Shown here: positions 35,973-45,874 of the stretch, piece by piece
How positions within the stretch are numbered: the first letter of the stretch is position 1
How the letters are laid out: every line of letters starts with the position of its first letter
Origin: Thermomonas paludicola
GTDB taxonomy: Bacteria; Pseudomonadota; Gammaproteobacteria; Xanthomonadales; Xanthomonadaceae
Direction: 5' to 3'
Assembly: GCF_024498955.1 (NCBI RefSeq)
Contig: NZ_CP093311.1
Coordinates: 372,001 to 436,000, forward strand
Length of the DNA: 64,000 bases
The notes under the pieces: model-generated
Seen by the model: only the letters and a program-made list of their open reading frames with translations
What the model was told of the DNA's origin: nothing
Database searches by the model: none
Made by a program: the position numbers and the translations under genes

Positions 35973-36048
35973 CCGACAGCAGGCTGCAGGCGCGTCCATT
36001 TCGCCATGATGCGATAATGGCCGCGCCGTTTTTCCCAAGGATTCCTGC

Positions 36049-37149
36049 ATGAACGCTGCCGCATCGCTGGCCTACCGGGTCGCCCTTTCCGATCACCCCC
36101 GCAGCGCCGACCAGCGGGCGGCGATCCTTGCCGGTGAACTCGGCTTCGGCAAGCATTTCACCGACCACATGGTCGCCATCCAGTGGGACAAGGCGACCGG
36201 CTGGCACGATGCGCAGGTCTGCGCCTACGGCCCGCTGGCGCTGGATCCGGCTGCGGCGGTGCTGCATTACGGGCAGGAAATCTTCGAAGGCATCAAGGCC
36301 TATCGGCATGCCGACGGCTCGATCTGGACCTTCCGTCCCGATGCCAACGGTGCGCGCCTGCAGCGCTCCGCCGCGCGGCTTGCGCTGCCGCAGCTGCCAG
36401 TGGCCGAGTTCACCGAATCGCTGCGCCAGCTGGTCGCGGTCGACCACGCCTGGGTGCCGTCTGCCCCGGAAAGCAGCCTGTATTTCCGCCCCTTCATGAT
36501 CGCCACCGAGGCCTTCCTTGGCGTGCGCCCTGCACAAGGGGCAGCGTATTACGTCATCGCCAGCCCGGCTGGCGCCTACTTCGCCAAGGGCGTGGCTCCG
36601 GTGTCGATCTGGTTGTCGGAGGATTTCGCGCGTGCGGCCAAGGGCGGCACCGGCGCTGCCAAGTGTGGCGGCAATTACGCGGCGTCGTTGCTGCCGCAGC
36701 AGGACGCCTATGCGCAGGGTTGCTCGCAGGTGTTGTTTCTCGATCCGGTCGAAGGCAAGTACATCGAGGAACTGGGCGGCATGAACGTGTTCCTGGTCTG
36801 CCGGGACGGCCGCATCGTTACCCCGGCGCTGTCCGGCAGCATCCTGGAGGGCATCACCCGCGCCAGCATCCTGCAGCTGGCGCGTGACCGCGGCATGACG
36901 GTCGAAGAGCGCAAGGTGTCCATCGACGAGTGGAAAAGCGGCGTGGCATCGGGCGAGATCACCGAGGTGTTCGCCTGTGGTACCGCCGCGGTGGTCACCC
37001 CGATCGGCGCGTTGAAGGGCAAGGACTTCGCCGTTGGCGACATCAACGCACCGGCCGGCGAGGTCACCATGGCGCTCCGCCGGGAATTGACCGATATCCA
37101 GTACGGTCGCATGCCCGACCGCCACGGCTGGATGGTGAAGCTGGCCTAG
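36049..37149 (+). CDS. ilvE: Branched-chain amino acid aminotransferase (class II BCAT)
   Basis: This PLP fold-type IV enzyme makes or degrades valine, leucine and isoleucine. The 366-residue length matches the class II (eukaryotic-like) group rather than the shorter E. coli IlvE. It has YGQEIFEGIKAYRH, RPFMIATE, the lysine-containing GAAKCGGNYAASL region, YIEELGGMNVF and EVFACGTAAVVTPIG. The gene follows the sensor kinase by 76 bp and has its own start context. Confidence 0.94.
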   Translation: MNAAASLAYRVALSDHPRSADQRAAILAGELGFGKHFTDHMVAIQWDKATGWHDAQVCAYGPLALDPAAAVLHYGQEIFEGIKAYRHADGSIWTFRPDANGARLQRSAARLALPQLPVAEFTESLRQLVAVDHAWVPSAPESSLYFRPFMIATEAFLGVRPAQGAAYYVIASPAGAYFAKGVAPVSIWLSEDFARAAKGGTGAAKCGGNYAASLLPQQDAYAQGCSQVLFLDPVEGKYIEELGGMNVFLVCRDGRIVTPALSGSILEGITRASILQLARDRGMTVEERKVSIDEWKSGVASGEITEVFACGTAAVVTPIGALKGKDFAVGDINAPAGEVTMALRRELTDIQYGRMPDRHGWMVKLA

Positions 37150-37194
37150 CCGCTGCGGGACTGCCGGCAACGCAGGGTTCTGCCGGGGTGCGCC

Positions 37195-37722
37195 TCATAG
37201 ATGCACCCACAAACAGCCCATCCTTCGGCGTATCCCGAAGTTGATGTGCGCGGGCGTATGGCCGTTGGCGTCCACTTGTTCCAGGCGCAGGCCAATCAGC
37301 TGCCCGCCGGCGTTGGGAGCGTCGGCGGAGGCGCCGGCCTGGGTGGTTTGCACGCCTACCGTGGCGCGCGCGGCAGCCGCCTGCAGTCGATCCATGATGC
37401 GGTTGGCAGTGCTGCTGCCCATGCCGGCCCAGTCATACAGCGCGGCGATGCGATTGGCATCGCCGGAGCCGGCGGCGCTTTCCAGTGCATATGCCAGATC
37501 CTGCACGCTGCGGGCACAGGTCATCCGCCGGCCGGCGGTGGACCCGGTGGAGGCTGCAGGTGGCGCATGGAATTCGCTGGCGCCGAGGTCTTCGCATTTG
37601 CGATCGGTGTAAAGACGGCTGCCATCCGCGGCCGTGCATTGCCGCACCTGCGCCAGTGCAACGCGGGGCGGCAGCAGCGCAAGCGCAAACGCAATCAGCA
37701 GCAGGGCAGGCAGGCGTGGCAT
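37195..37722 (-). CDS. DUF4124-like secreted/periplasmic protein
   Basis: This 175-residue protein has a signal peptide (residues 1-24, ending ALAQ), then a DUF4124-type motif QCTAADGSRLYTDRKCE near residues 27-43. The remainder is predicted soluble and contains no other motif that I recognise. DUF4124 proteins are small periplasmic proteins of unknown function, common in Xanthomonadaceae. I chose ATG 37722, the start of a clean signal peptide; an extension to 37761 would overlap the metF stop by 4 bp and could indicate coupling with metF. Confidence 0.78.
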   Translation of the reverse strand: MPRLPALLLIAFALALLPPRVALAQVRQCTAADGSRLYTDRKCEDLGASEFHAPPAASTGSTAGRRMTCARSVQDLAYALESAAGSGDANRIAALYDWAGMGSSTANRIMDRLQAAAARATVGVQTTQAGASADAPNAGGQLIGLRLEQVDANGHTPAHINFGIRRRMGCLWVHL

Positions 37723-37757
37723 GCGCGAAGCGTACACGCATGCCCGCCGGCGCCGGT

Positions 37758-38579
37758 TCACAGCCGTTGCAGGATGGCCTGTGCCGGCTTCGCCAGATTC
37801 AAGGTGTAGAAATGCAGCGCGGGTGCGCCGCCCGCAATCAATCGCCGGCAGAGCCCGGCAACGACGTCGGCGGCGAATTCGCGCACCGCGTCCACATCGT
37901 CGCCGTGCGCGCGCATGCGCTGGCCGATCCAGCGCGGGATCTCCGCGCCGCAGGCATCGGAAAAGCGGCGCAACTGGCTGAAGTTGGAAATCGGCATCAC
38001 GCCGGGCACGATGGGGATGTCGATGCCCAGTGCGCGCGCGTCTTCGACGAAGCGGAAGTAGGCGTCCGCATTGTAGAAATACTGGGTGATCGCACTGCTG
38101 GCGCCGGCATCCACCTTGGCCTTGAAGTGGCGCAGGTCGGCATGCGCATCATCCGCCTGCGGATGCGTTTCCGGGTAGGCGCCGACTTCGATGTGGAAAT
38201 GATCGCCGTGCTGGTCGCGGATCAGCGCCACCAGTTCGCTGGCGTAGCGCAGGTCGCCGCTGCGCGCCATGCCCGAGGGCAGGTCGCCGCGCAGCGCGAC
38301 GATGCGGTCGCAGCCCAGGGCGCGGTATTGCGTGAGCAGCGTGCGGATTTCCTCGCGACTGCCGCCCACGCAGGTCAGGTGCGGCACGCCGGCCACGCCG
38401 TGTTCGCGGCGCAGCCACTGCACGGTTTCCGGCGTGTGGCTGAGGGTGGAGCCGCCAGCGCCGAAGGTCACCGACATGAACTGCGGCGCGTAGGTCTTGA
38501 ACTTGCGCACCGTGCGGTCCAGCTGGGCACGCTGCTCGTCGGTCTTGGGCGGGTAGAACTCGAAGCTGATTGGAAGCAT
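37758..38579 (-). CDS. metF: Methylenetetrahydrofolate reductase
   Basis: MetF is an FAD enzyme that reduces 5,10-methylene-THF to 5-methyl-THF, the methyl donor for methionine synthesis. The 273-residue product begins SFEFYPPKTDEQ with the catalytic Glu. It contains SVTFGAGGS, HLTCVG, RIVALRGDLP, the FAD-binding SSAITQYFYNADAYFRFV and IPIVPGVMPI. It belongs to the same methyl cycle as ahcY and metK in this window. The ribosome-binding site is weak, and a strong palindromic operator covers the promoter region upstream. Confidence 0.95.
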   Translation of the reverse strand: MLPISFEFYPPKTDEQRAQLDRTVRKFKTYAPQFMSVTFGAGGSTLSHTPETVQWLRREHGVAGVPHLTCVGGSREEIRTLLTQYRALGCDRIVALRGDLPSGMARSGDLRYASELVALIRDQHGDHFHIEVGAYPETHPQADDAHADLRHFKAKVDAGASSAITQYFYNADAYFRFVEDARALGIDIPIVPGVMPISNFSQLRRFSDACGAEIPRWIGQRMRAHGDDVDAVREFAADVVAGLCRRLIAGGAPALHFYTLNLAKPAQAILQRL

Positions 38580-38611
38580 CGCGGCTGGCCGTTGGACGGG
38601 TGCTGCCGAGT

Positions 38612-38643
38612 ATATATCGCTATCTCGCGATAAAGCGATATAT
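38612..38643. promoter_or_regulatory. Palindromic operator between metF and the AHSA1-like gene
   Basis: Perfect 10-bp arms ATATATCGCT (38612-38621) and AGCGATATAT (38634-38643) flank the inner imperfect palindrome TATCTCGCGATA. The element is AT-rich within a GC-rich genome and lies 33 bp upstream of metF. ArsR-type regulators such as SahR control methyl-cycle genes through similar AT-flanked palindromes; that link is inference, and no ArsR gene is in the window. Confidence 0.7.
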
Positions 38644-38753
38644 GTCTGTCTGGACTGGCGAGCACGGCCGGATGCCCGTGCAGATGACGCGCATCAAGGC
38701 GTCAGCCCCGGCGGTCGCCGACACTGGTGCCATCGTCCAGCGTGGAGAATTGC

Positions 38754-39260
38754 ATGGTTCAGGACAGTGGTCTTTCGGGGCAGATCGTGCGGGTCGGCAA
38801 TGGCCATGACGGGCGGTTGGCGCGCGAGTTCGCGCATCCGGCAAGCGCGGTCTGGGCCATGCTCACCGAGCCGGCATTGATGGCGCAGTGGCTGGCGGCT
38901 GGCCATGTGGAACAGCGCCAGGGCGGCGCGGTGCGGATCGATTTCGCCGACAGCGGCATCGTCATCGACAGCGTCGTGACCGCGTTCGAGCCGGGCCGCG
39001 TGCTGGAGTATTCGTGGAGCAGTGGCCAGCAGCCGCAACGGCCGCTGCGCTGGGAGTTGCGCGCGGGTGACGGCACCACGACGCTGCTGCTTGGCGTGCA
39101 TGTTCCGCAGGGCGAAGATCCCGCCAAGGCCTGCGCCGGCTTCGAAGGGCATCTGGAAATGCTGGCGGCGGCGCTTGAAGGCGTGTCGATCAAGTTCCCG
39201 TTCGATCTGTACGTGCAGGCACGCAAGGCCTACGGCGAACAAGTCGCGGCACTGGGCTGA
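38754..39260 (+). CDS. AHSA1/SRPBCC-type START-fold protein
   Basis: This 168-residue protein has the SRPBCC pattern: LAREFAHPASAVWAMLTEPALMAQWLAAG at the start, a central VVTAFEPGRVLEYSWSS strand pair, and a C-terminal long helix (FEGHLEMLAAALEG). The fold binds hydrophobic ligands or, in Aha1, stimulates Hsp90; bacterial members are often encoded beside ArsR regulators. I chose ATG 38754, preceded by GGAGA at 6 bases. It is divergent from metF and shares the palindromic operator. Function unknown. Confidence 0.82.
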   Translation: MVQDSGLSGQIVRVGNGHDGRLAREFAHPASAVWAMLTEPALMAQWLAAGHVEQRQGGAVRIDFADSGIVIDSVVTAFEPGRVLEYSWSSGQQPQRPLRWELRAGDGTTTLLLGVHVPQGEDPAKACAGFEGHLEMLAAALEGVSIKFPFDLYVQARKAYGEQVAALG

Positions 39261-39334
39261 TTCCGGAATTCGTGGCGTGCATGATGACGGGCACCTCGCG
39301 GTGCCCGTCGTCGCGTGTACGGTGCTGCAAACGC

Positions 39335-40795
<1,461 letters not shown>

Positions 40796-40830
40796 GCGGA
40801 TGCTCCGTGAGTGCGGTGGAATGCGGTCAC

Positions 40831-40898
40831 GGGCGCCGTTGATCGTTGCCGAGCCTGGTCGCGGCGTTTGCAGCCCACGATCGCAGCGCCCCTCGGCG
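40831..40898 (-). promoter_or_regulatory. S-adenosylhomocysteine (SAH) riboswitch of ahcY
   Basis: Read on the minus strand, the leader contains CGCCGAGGGGCGCTGCGA, then GACCAGGCTCGGC, then CAACGGCGCCC. These match the conserved parts of the ahcY-motif RNA: P1 GCCGAG/CTCGGC, the GCGCTGC core, and the pseudoknot pairing GGGCGC/GCGCCC. It ends about 36 bp before the ahcY start. SAH riboswitches are known to raise ahcY expression when SAH accumulates. Confidence 0.88.
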
Positions 40899-40937
40899 AA
40901 TGCATAGTGTACGTCGCGCAGCGGTCTCCGGATGCGC

Positions 40938-42800
40938 TCAGCCATCGAGTTCCGCCCAGCGGGCATACGCCTTGTCCAGCCTGGCCTGCACGTCGGCCAG
41001 CGCCGCCGTGGCGCGCTGCCGGGCGGCGGTCTCCTGGGTGTAGAAGGCCGGATCCTGCATGCCTGCGGTGCGCGTGGCGACGTCTGCTTCCAGCGTTTCG
41101 ATCAGTCCGGGCAGCTGCTCCAGTTCGCGCGCGTCCTTGAAACCAAGCTTGCGCCTGGCCGGCACCGGGGGGCTAACCGGGGGCTTGGCTGTGCTGCCGG
41201 ATGCCTGTGCGGATGTGGAACCGGAAGCGGGGCGCTGGCGCAGCCAGTCGCTGTAGCCGCCCACGTAGTCGCCCAGCCGGCCGTCGCCTTCCAGCGCCAG
41301 CGTGCTGGTGACGACGTTGTCGAGGAAGTCGCGGTCGTGGCTCACCAGCAGCAGCGTGCCTTTGTAGTCCAGCAGCAATTCTTCCAGCAACTCGAGTGTT
41401 TCCACGTCGAGGTCGTTGGTGGGTTCGTCCATCACCAGCAGGTTGCTGGGCTGCGCAAACAGCCGCGCCAGCAGCAGGCGATTGCGTTCGCCACCCGACA
41501 GGCGGGTGATCGGTGCGCGTGCGCGCTCGGGCGAGAACAGGAAGTCCTGCAGGTAGCCGATGATGTGCTTGCGGCTGCCGTTGATTTCCACGAAATCGCT
41601 GCCGCCGGCCACGTTTTCCAGCGCATTGCGGGTTTCGTCCAGTTGGCTGCGATGCTGGTCGAAATAGGCGATCTGCAGGTTGGTGCCCACCTCCACAGTG
41701 CCGGAATCGGGGATCAGTTCCCCCAGCAGGAGTTTCAGCAGGGTGGATTTTCCAGAGCCGTTGGGCCCGATGATGCCGACCCGGTCACCGCGCAGGATCG
41801 TGGTGGCGGTGTCGCGCAGGATGAGCTTGTCGCCGAACCTCTGCGACACGCCGTTCATCTCGAAGACCTTGCGCCCCGATGTCTGCGCGGCGGCGGTTTC
41901 CATTTTCACCTTGCCGGTCAGCTCGCGGCGCTCGGCGCGCTCCATGCGCAGCGCCTTCAGTGCGCGCACGCGGCCCTCGTTGCGGGTTCGGCGGGCCTTG
42001 ATGCCCTGCCGGATCCACACTTCTTCCTGCGCCAGCAGCTTGTCGAAGCGGCTGTTCTCCATCGCCTCGGCGTGCAGGCGCTCTTCGCGGCGACGCAGGT
42101 AGTTGTCGTAATCCCCCGGCCAGCTGGTGACCTGGCCACGGTCGATTTCGACGATGCGGGTGGCCAGTGCGCGCAGGAAGCTGCGGTCGTGGGTCACGAA
42201 GACCAGACTGCCGGCAAAGGATTTGAGGAAGCCTTCCAGCCAGCCGATGGCTTCGATGTCCAGATGGTTTGTTGGTTCGTCCAGCAGCAGGATGTCGGGC
42301 GCACGCACCAGTGCCTGCGCGAGCAACACGCGGCGCTTCATGCCACCGGACAACGCGGCGAAATCGGTGTCTTCCGGCAACTCCAGGCGCTCCAGCACCT
42401 GCTGCACCTGACGATCCATGTCCCAGCCGTTGCGCGCCTCGATGCCCGTTTGCGCGTTGGCCATCGCATCCATGTCGCCTTCGTGCAGGGCGTGGTGATA
42501 CTGCGCCAGCAGCAGGCCAAGATCGCCCAGGCCCTGCGCCACGACGTCGAACACGCTGCCGTCGGTGTCTTGCGGCACTTCCTGCGCCATTCGCGCGACG
42601 ACTGTGCCGGACTGGATGCGGATTTCGCCGTCGTCCGGTTTCAACTCCCCGGCCATCAGCCGCATCAGCGTGGATTTGCCGGCACCGTTGCGGCCGACGA
42701 TGCAGACGCGTTCGCCGGGATCGATGGACAGCGCCACGTCATCAAGCAGCAGCGGGCCGCCGACGCTGAAGTCGACGTTCTGGAATTGGAGGAGGGGCAT
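40938..42800 (-). CDS. uup: ABC-F family ATPase Uup
   Basis: Uup is a soluble ABC-F protein that acts on ribosomes or branched DNA and limits precise transposon excision in E. coli. The 620-residue protein has two ABC domains: Walker [10 protein letters not shown] and GPNGSGKST, signatures LSGGMKRRV and LSGGERNRL, Walker [13 protein letters not shown] and [12 protein letters not shown]. It has the arm/linker between them and a C-terminal coiled-coil (about residues 545-620), the Uup hallmark. The stop lies about 40 bp before the SAH riboswitch. Confidence 0.94.
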   Translation of the reverse strand: MPLLQFQNVDFSVGGPLLLDDVALSIDPGERVCIVGRNGAGKSTLMRLMAGELKPDDGEIRIQSGTVVARMAQEVPQDTDGSVFDVVAQGLGDLGLLLAQYHHALHEGDMDAMANAQTGIEARNGWDMDRQVQQVLERLELPEDTDFAALSGGMKRRVLLAQALVRAPDILLLDEPTNHLDIEAIGWLEGFLKSFAGSLVFVTHDRSFLRALATRIVEIDRGQVTSWPGDYDNYLRRREERLHAEAMENSRFDKLLAQEEVWIRQGIKARRTRNEGRVRALKALRMERAERRELTGKVKMETAAAQTSGRKVFEMNGVSQRFGDKLILRDTATTILRGDRVGIIGPNGSGKSTLLKLLLGELIPDSGTVEVGTNLQIAYFDQHRSQLDETRNALENVAGGSDFVEINGSRKHIIGYLQDFLFSPERARAPITRLSGGERNRLLLARLFAQPSNLLVMDEPTNDLDVETLELLEELLLDYKGTLLLVSHDRDFLDNVVTSTLALEGDGRLGDYVGGYSDWLRQRPASGSTSAQASGSTAKPPVSPPVPARRKLGFKDARELEQLPGLIETLEADVATRTAGMQDPAFYTQETAARQRATAALADVQARLDKAYARWAELDG

Positions 42801-42915
42801 GCGGCCATTCTACGTCGAGTGCCAGACATTACCGTTGCGGGGGCGGGATCAGCTGCCTTCATTGGGCGCTTGCCGAAATGGCAACTGGCGTCCAGTCTCA
42901 TGATCTGGGACGATG

Positions 42916-42934
42916 AGCGGACATGATGTCCGCT
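42916..42934. promoter_or_regulatory. 19-bp palindromic operator upstream of the methyltransferase-nuclease gene
   Basis: AGCGGACATGATGTCCGCT is a perfect palindrome with one central base (9+1+9). Its core GGACA-N3-TGTCC has the same half-sites and spacing that I recall for the operator bound by the HTH domain of the SsoII methyltransferase (GGACA-AAT-TGTCC). It ends 25 bp before the start codon, so binding would block transcription or initiation. Autoregulation by the encoded N-terminal HTH is the likely role. Confidence 0.75.
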
Positions 42935-42959
42935 TTCCGACCCGGAGAACTTTGTCGCC

Positions 42960-44990
42960 ATGGAAGACCCCATTTCCTACCTGCTGGCGCTGCGCCGGCA
43001 CCATTCCCAGACCGAAATCGCCCGCGCGCTGCAGACCACCGCGCGCACCGTCCGGCGCTGGGAAACCCGCGAAACCGACCCGCCCCCCTATCTGCTGGAT
43101 GCGCTCCGCCAGCGTCTGCTGCTGCCGCAGGAGCAACAGCGGTCAACCTCCGGCAATGCCGCATTCCGCTTCATCGACCTGTTCGCCGGCATCGGCGGGC
43201 TGCGCACGGCGTTTCAGGCGCAGGGCGGCCAATGCGTGTTCACCAGCGAATACGACAGCTACGCGCAGAAAACCTATCTGGCCAATTTCCCCGACGCCAT
43301 CGAGCACATGGCCGGCGACATCACCAAGGTGAAGGCGAAGGGCATCCCCGATCACGACGTCCTGCTGGCCGGTTTTCCCTGCCAGCCTTTCAGCATTGCC
43401 GGCGTGTCCAAGAAGAACGCGCTGGGGCGTGCGCACGGTTTCGCTGATGAAACCCAAGGCACGCTGTTCTTCGACGTGCAGCGGATCATCGCGGAGAAGC
43501 GGCCGGCCGCGTTCCTGCTTGAGAACGTGAAGAATCTGGTCAGCCACGACAAGGGCAACACCTTCCGGGTGATTCGCGGTGTGCTGGAACAGGAGCTGGG
43601 CTATCACATCCATTGCAAGGTGCTGGACGGCGGCCACTGGGTGCCGCAGCACCGCGAACGCATCCTGATCGTCGGCTTCCGCGCACCGACCGATTTCGAT
43701 TGGCAGGATGTGCGCATTCCCGCGCAGCGCCGGGTACTGGGCGACATCCTGCATCCGCAGAACGGCAGCGAGGCGCCGGAAAGCCATTACACCATCGGCC
43801 CGAAGGCGCAGGTGGACGCGCGCTACACGCTCACGCCGAAGCTGTGGGCCTATCTGCAGGCGTATGCCGCCAAGCACAAGGCCGCCGGCAACGGCTTCGG
43901 CTACGGGCTGGTGACGGCACAGAGCGTGACGCGCACGCTGTCGGCGCGCTACTACAAGGATGGTTCGGAAATTCTCCTGTCGCAGGGCGTGCGAAAGCGA
44001 CCGCGCAGACTGACCCCGCGCGAATGCGCACGCTTGATGGGATTCGCGGATGATTTCGTGATTCCGGTGAGCGATACGCGGGCGTATCAACTCATTGCGA
44101 AGTCACCGGTTGTGCCGATGGTATCGAGTGTCGCAAAGTGCATGGTCGAACGACTGCCGAAGAAGCCGAGCATGCCCGTATTCGATTTGCGCGATGGTGC
44201 TTTCCCCAGCCAGGGCAACTGGACGGAAGAGCAAACCAAGCTCGCGTTTCATTTCTATTGTCAAACGCCGTTCGGGCAACTGCATGGCCGTAATCCGAAA
44301 GTCATTGCGTTGGCTAAGCTCATCGGCCGCACACCCAGTGCGTTGGCGATGAAGTGTTGCAACATCGCAAGCATTGATCCTGCGATGCAGGCACGCGGTG
44401 TTGTTGGCTTGGGAAACGCATCGTCGCTGGATCGCCACATATGGACAGAATTTCATGCCGATTGGGATCGGCTTGCCATCGAATGTGAAGCGCTGTTAGG
44501 GGCGCTGCGTGCGCGGCATGCGCAACCTGCCGCTGATCAAGAATTGGTCGATGCGGTGGAGGACGCCGCGCAGGATTTCTCTGGTGAAACACGCAAAGCG
44601 ATAGTGGAGTTGCGCGTTAAGCAACATTTCTTTCGACGCGCGGTATTGAGTGGTTATCGCAATCGCTGTTGCATCACCGGCATTTCCGATTCGCGGCTTT
44701 TAGTCGCCAGCCATATCGTGCCGTGGCGCGACGACGCGTCAATCCGGCTACATCCCGGGAATGGTTTGTGCTTGTCGGCCTTGCACGATAAGGCGTTTGA
44801 TCACTATTTGTTCTCGCTGACCGACGATTATCGCATCGTACTGTCGCCTGCATTGGAAAAAAGCAAGGATGAGTGCTTGCGCGAGATATTTCATACCATC
44901 GCGGGCCGCCAGATCGAACTGCCGGAACGCTTCGTTCCCGAAACAAATTTTGTCCAACGTCATCGTGAGCGAATGATGGCGGCCCCTTAA
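42960..44990 (+). CDS. HTH - C5-cytosine methyltransferase - HNH nuclease fusion
   Basis: One 676-residue frame encodes three modules. Residues 1-55 form an HTH ([20 protein letters not shown]), as in M.SsoII/M.EcoRII-type enzymes that regulate their own operon. Residues 68-395 form a Dcm-like C5-cytosine methyltransferase: motif [11 protein letters not shown], catalytic Cys141 in [11 protein letters not shown], motif VI ENVKN, motif VIII QHRERI, motif [15 protein letters not shown]. Motif X, normally Q-x-GNSV, reads [10 protein letters not shown], losing Gly and Asn. Residues 405-676 match a usually separate HNH endonuclease: [29 protein letters not shown], then ASHIVPW (His585), [11 protein letters not shown] (Asn601, His609). 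Coding composition becomes less GC-rich from about 44085. An internal ATG (44172) coincides with the natural start of the HNH module. Recognition of CCNGG or CCWGG is a guess from family relations. Confidence 0.88.
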   Translation: MEDPISYLLALRRHHSQTEIARALQTTARTVRRWETRETDPPPYLLDALRQRLLLPQEQQRSTSGNAAFRFIDLFAGIGGLRTAFQAQGGQCVFTSEYDSYAQKTYLANFPDAIEHMAGDITKVKAKGIPDHDVLLAGFPCQPFSIAGVSKKNALGRAHGFADETQGTLFFDVQRIIAEKRPAAFLLENVKNLVSHDKGNTFRVIRGVLEQELGYHIHCKVLDGGHWVPQHRERILIVGFRAPTDFDWQDVRIPAQRRVLGDILHPQNGSEAPESHYTIGPKAQVDARYTLTPKLWAYLQAYAAKHKAAGNGFGYGLVTAQSVTRTLSARYYKDGSEILLSQGVRKRPRRLTPRECARLMGFADDFVIPVSDTRAYQLIAKSPVVPMVSSVAKCMVERLPKKPSMPVFDLRDGAFPSQGNWTEEQTKLAFHFYCQTPFGQLHGRNPKVIALAKLIGRTPSALAMKCCNIASIDPAMQARGVVGLGNASSLDRHIWTEFHADWDRLAIECEALLGALRARHAQPAADQELVDAVEDAAQDFSGETRKAIVELRVKQHFFRRAVLSGYRNRCCITGISDSRLLVASHIVPWRDDASIRLHPGNGLCLSALHDKAFDHYLFSLTDDYRIVLSPALEKSKDECLREIFHTIAGRQIELPERFVPETNFVQRHRERMMAAP

Positions 44991-45019
44991 TTCAGAACAA
45001 TCAATCGTGGGTTTAGGCC

Positions 45020-45241
45020 GTGGCTGAGCTTGATGAAAATTGGCTAATAGCGTTTGAGGCCGCATTGTGGTTGCATTTCTATCTTGATCGCCAAGGTGCA
45101 GGAATTTGTGACGAGGTGGCTTTGCGTTACGCCGACCTGCCGCCGCGTGAAGCCGCATTTGCTTACGCCGACGATTATGAAATTCAGCGAGTCGATGTCG
45201 ATTGGCTCACTGTGCCAGGCGTTTGTCGGTTTCGCCGCTGA
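45020..45241 (+). CDS. Small hypothetical ORF downstream of the fusion gene
   Basis: This 73-codon frame lies 29 bp after the fusion gene and encodes an acidic protein containing ENWLIAFEAALWLHFYLDRQ and EAAFAYADDYEIQRVDVDWL. I recognise no family. Its composition resembles the AT-richer HNH module, so it may have travelled with it, or it may be a fragment of a longer gene cut at the junction with the EcoRII-like remnant. No strong ribosome-binding site is visible. Low certainty that it is expressed. Confidence 0.4.
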   Translation: MAELDENWLIAFEAALWLHFYLDRQGAGICDEVALRYADLPPREAAFAYADDYEIQRVDVDWLTVPGVCRFRR

Positions 45242-45286
45242 TCGGCGGGAGATTGATTCGCCTGGTAATCCACCGCCCAATCGCGA

Positions 45287-45802
45287 TTGTTGCGTGCCGT
45301 TGATCCGGTCGAGGCGCTGGTACGTGGTTTCGGCAAGCTGGATGCCGTGTTTCTGAGCGCGGCGCAGCGGCGCAAGAGCCGCGCCGGTCTGTCGTTCGAG
45401 CATCACGTCAAGCGCCTGCTTGTGGACGGGCGCGTCCTGCACGAAGCGCAGATCGCGGTGGGTGCCCGTCGCCCGGATTTCGTATTGCCGGATGTGGCCG
45501 CGCTCAACGACCCGCGACGCACCGAATCGTTGATTCTGTCGCTCAAGACCACCCTGCGCGAGCGCTGGAAGCAGCTGGGACTGGAGCGCCGGCACGGCGC
45601 CGTGTTCCTCGCCACGGTGGATGACCGCGTGTCCACGCCGGCCATCGAGATGGCCCGCAACGACATCGTGCTGGTGGTGCCGGAGCCTCTCAAGAAATCG
45701 AGGGAAGCCGTGTACGAGAAGCAGGACGAGGTGATCACCTTCCGCCACTTCTTCGATCATGAAATCCGTGCCAGCCGGCCTTCACTGTTGCTGGCGCGTT
45801 GA
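45287..45802 (+). CDS. EcoRII C-terminal catalytic domain endonuclease, truncated
   Basis: The 171-residue frame matches the EcoRII-C nuclease domain: RRKSRAGLSFEHHVKRLL, then RRPDFVLPD, LSLKTTLRERWKQL, and VLVVP near the end. The Glu, Pro-Asp and Lys of the catalytic core are present. EcoRII itself is about 400 residues, so the N-terminal effector part is missing. Just upstream, a different frame reads DRREIDSPGNPPPNRD and ends exactly where this frame begins (45283-45287). Restoring one T in GATTGTTG would join them (NRD-LLRAVDP). I therefore regard it as a 5'-truncated, frameshifted endonuclease remnant, although the isolated catalytic domain could still fold. Start codon TTG, uncertain. 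It returns to GC-rich composition. Confidence 0.72.
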   Translation: MLRAVDPVEALVRGFGKLDAVFLSAAQRRKSRAGLSFEHHVKRLLVDGRVLHEAQIAVGARRPDFVLPDVAALNDPRRTESLILSLKTTLRERWKQLGLERRHGAVFLATVDDRVSTPAIEMARNDIVLVVPEPLKKSREAVYEKQDEVITFRHFFDHEIRASRPSLLLAR

Positions 45803-45874
45803 ACCGGGCGTCGCAAGCCGTGAGACGCAGTCGTTCCATGCTGGCTGGGGCAGGCCGTCGTGGGGCAAGGAAAA

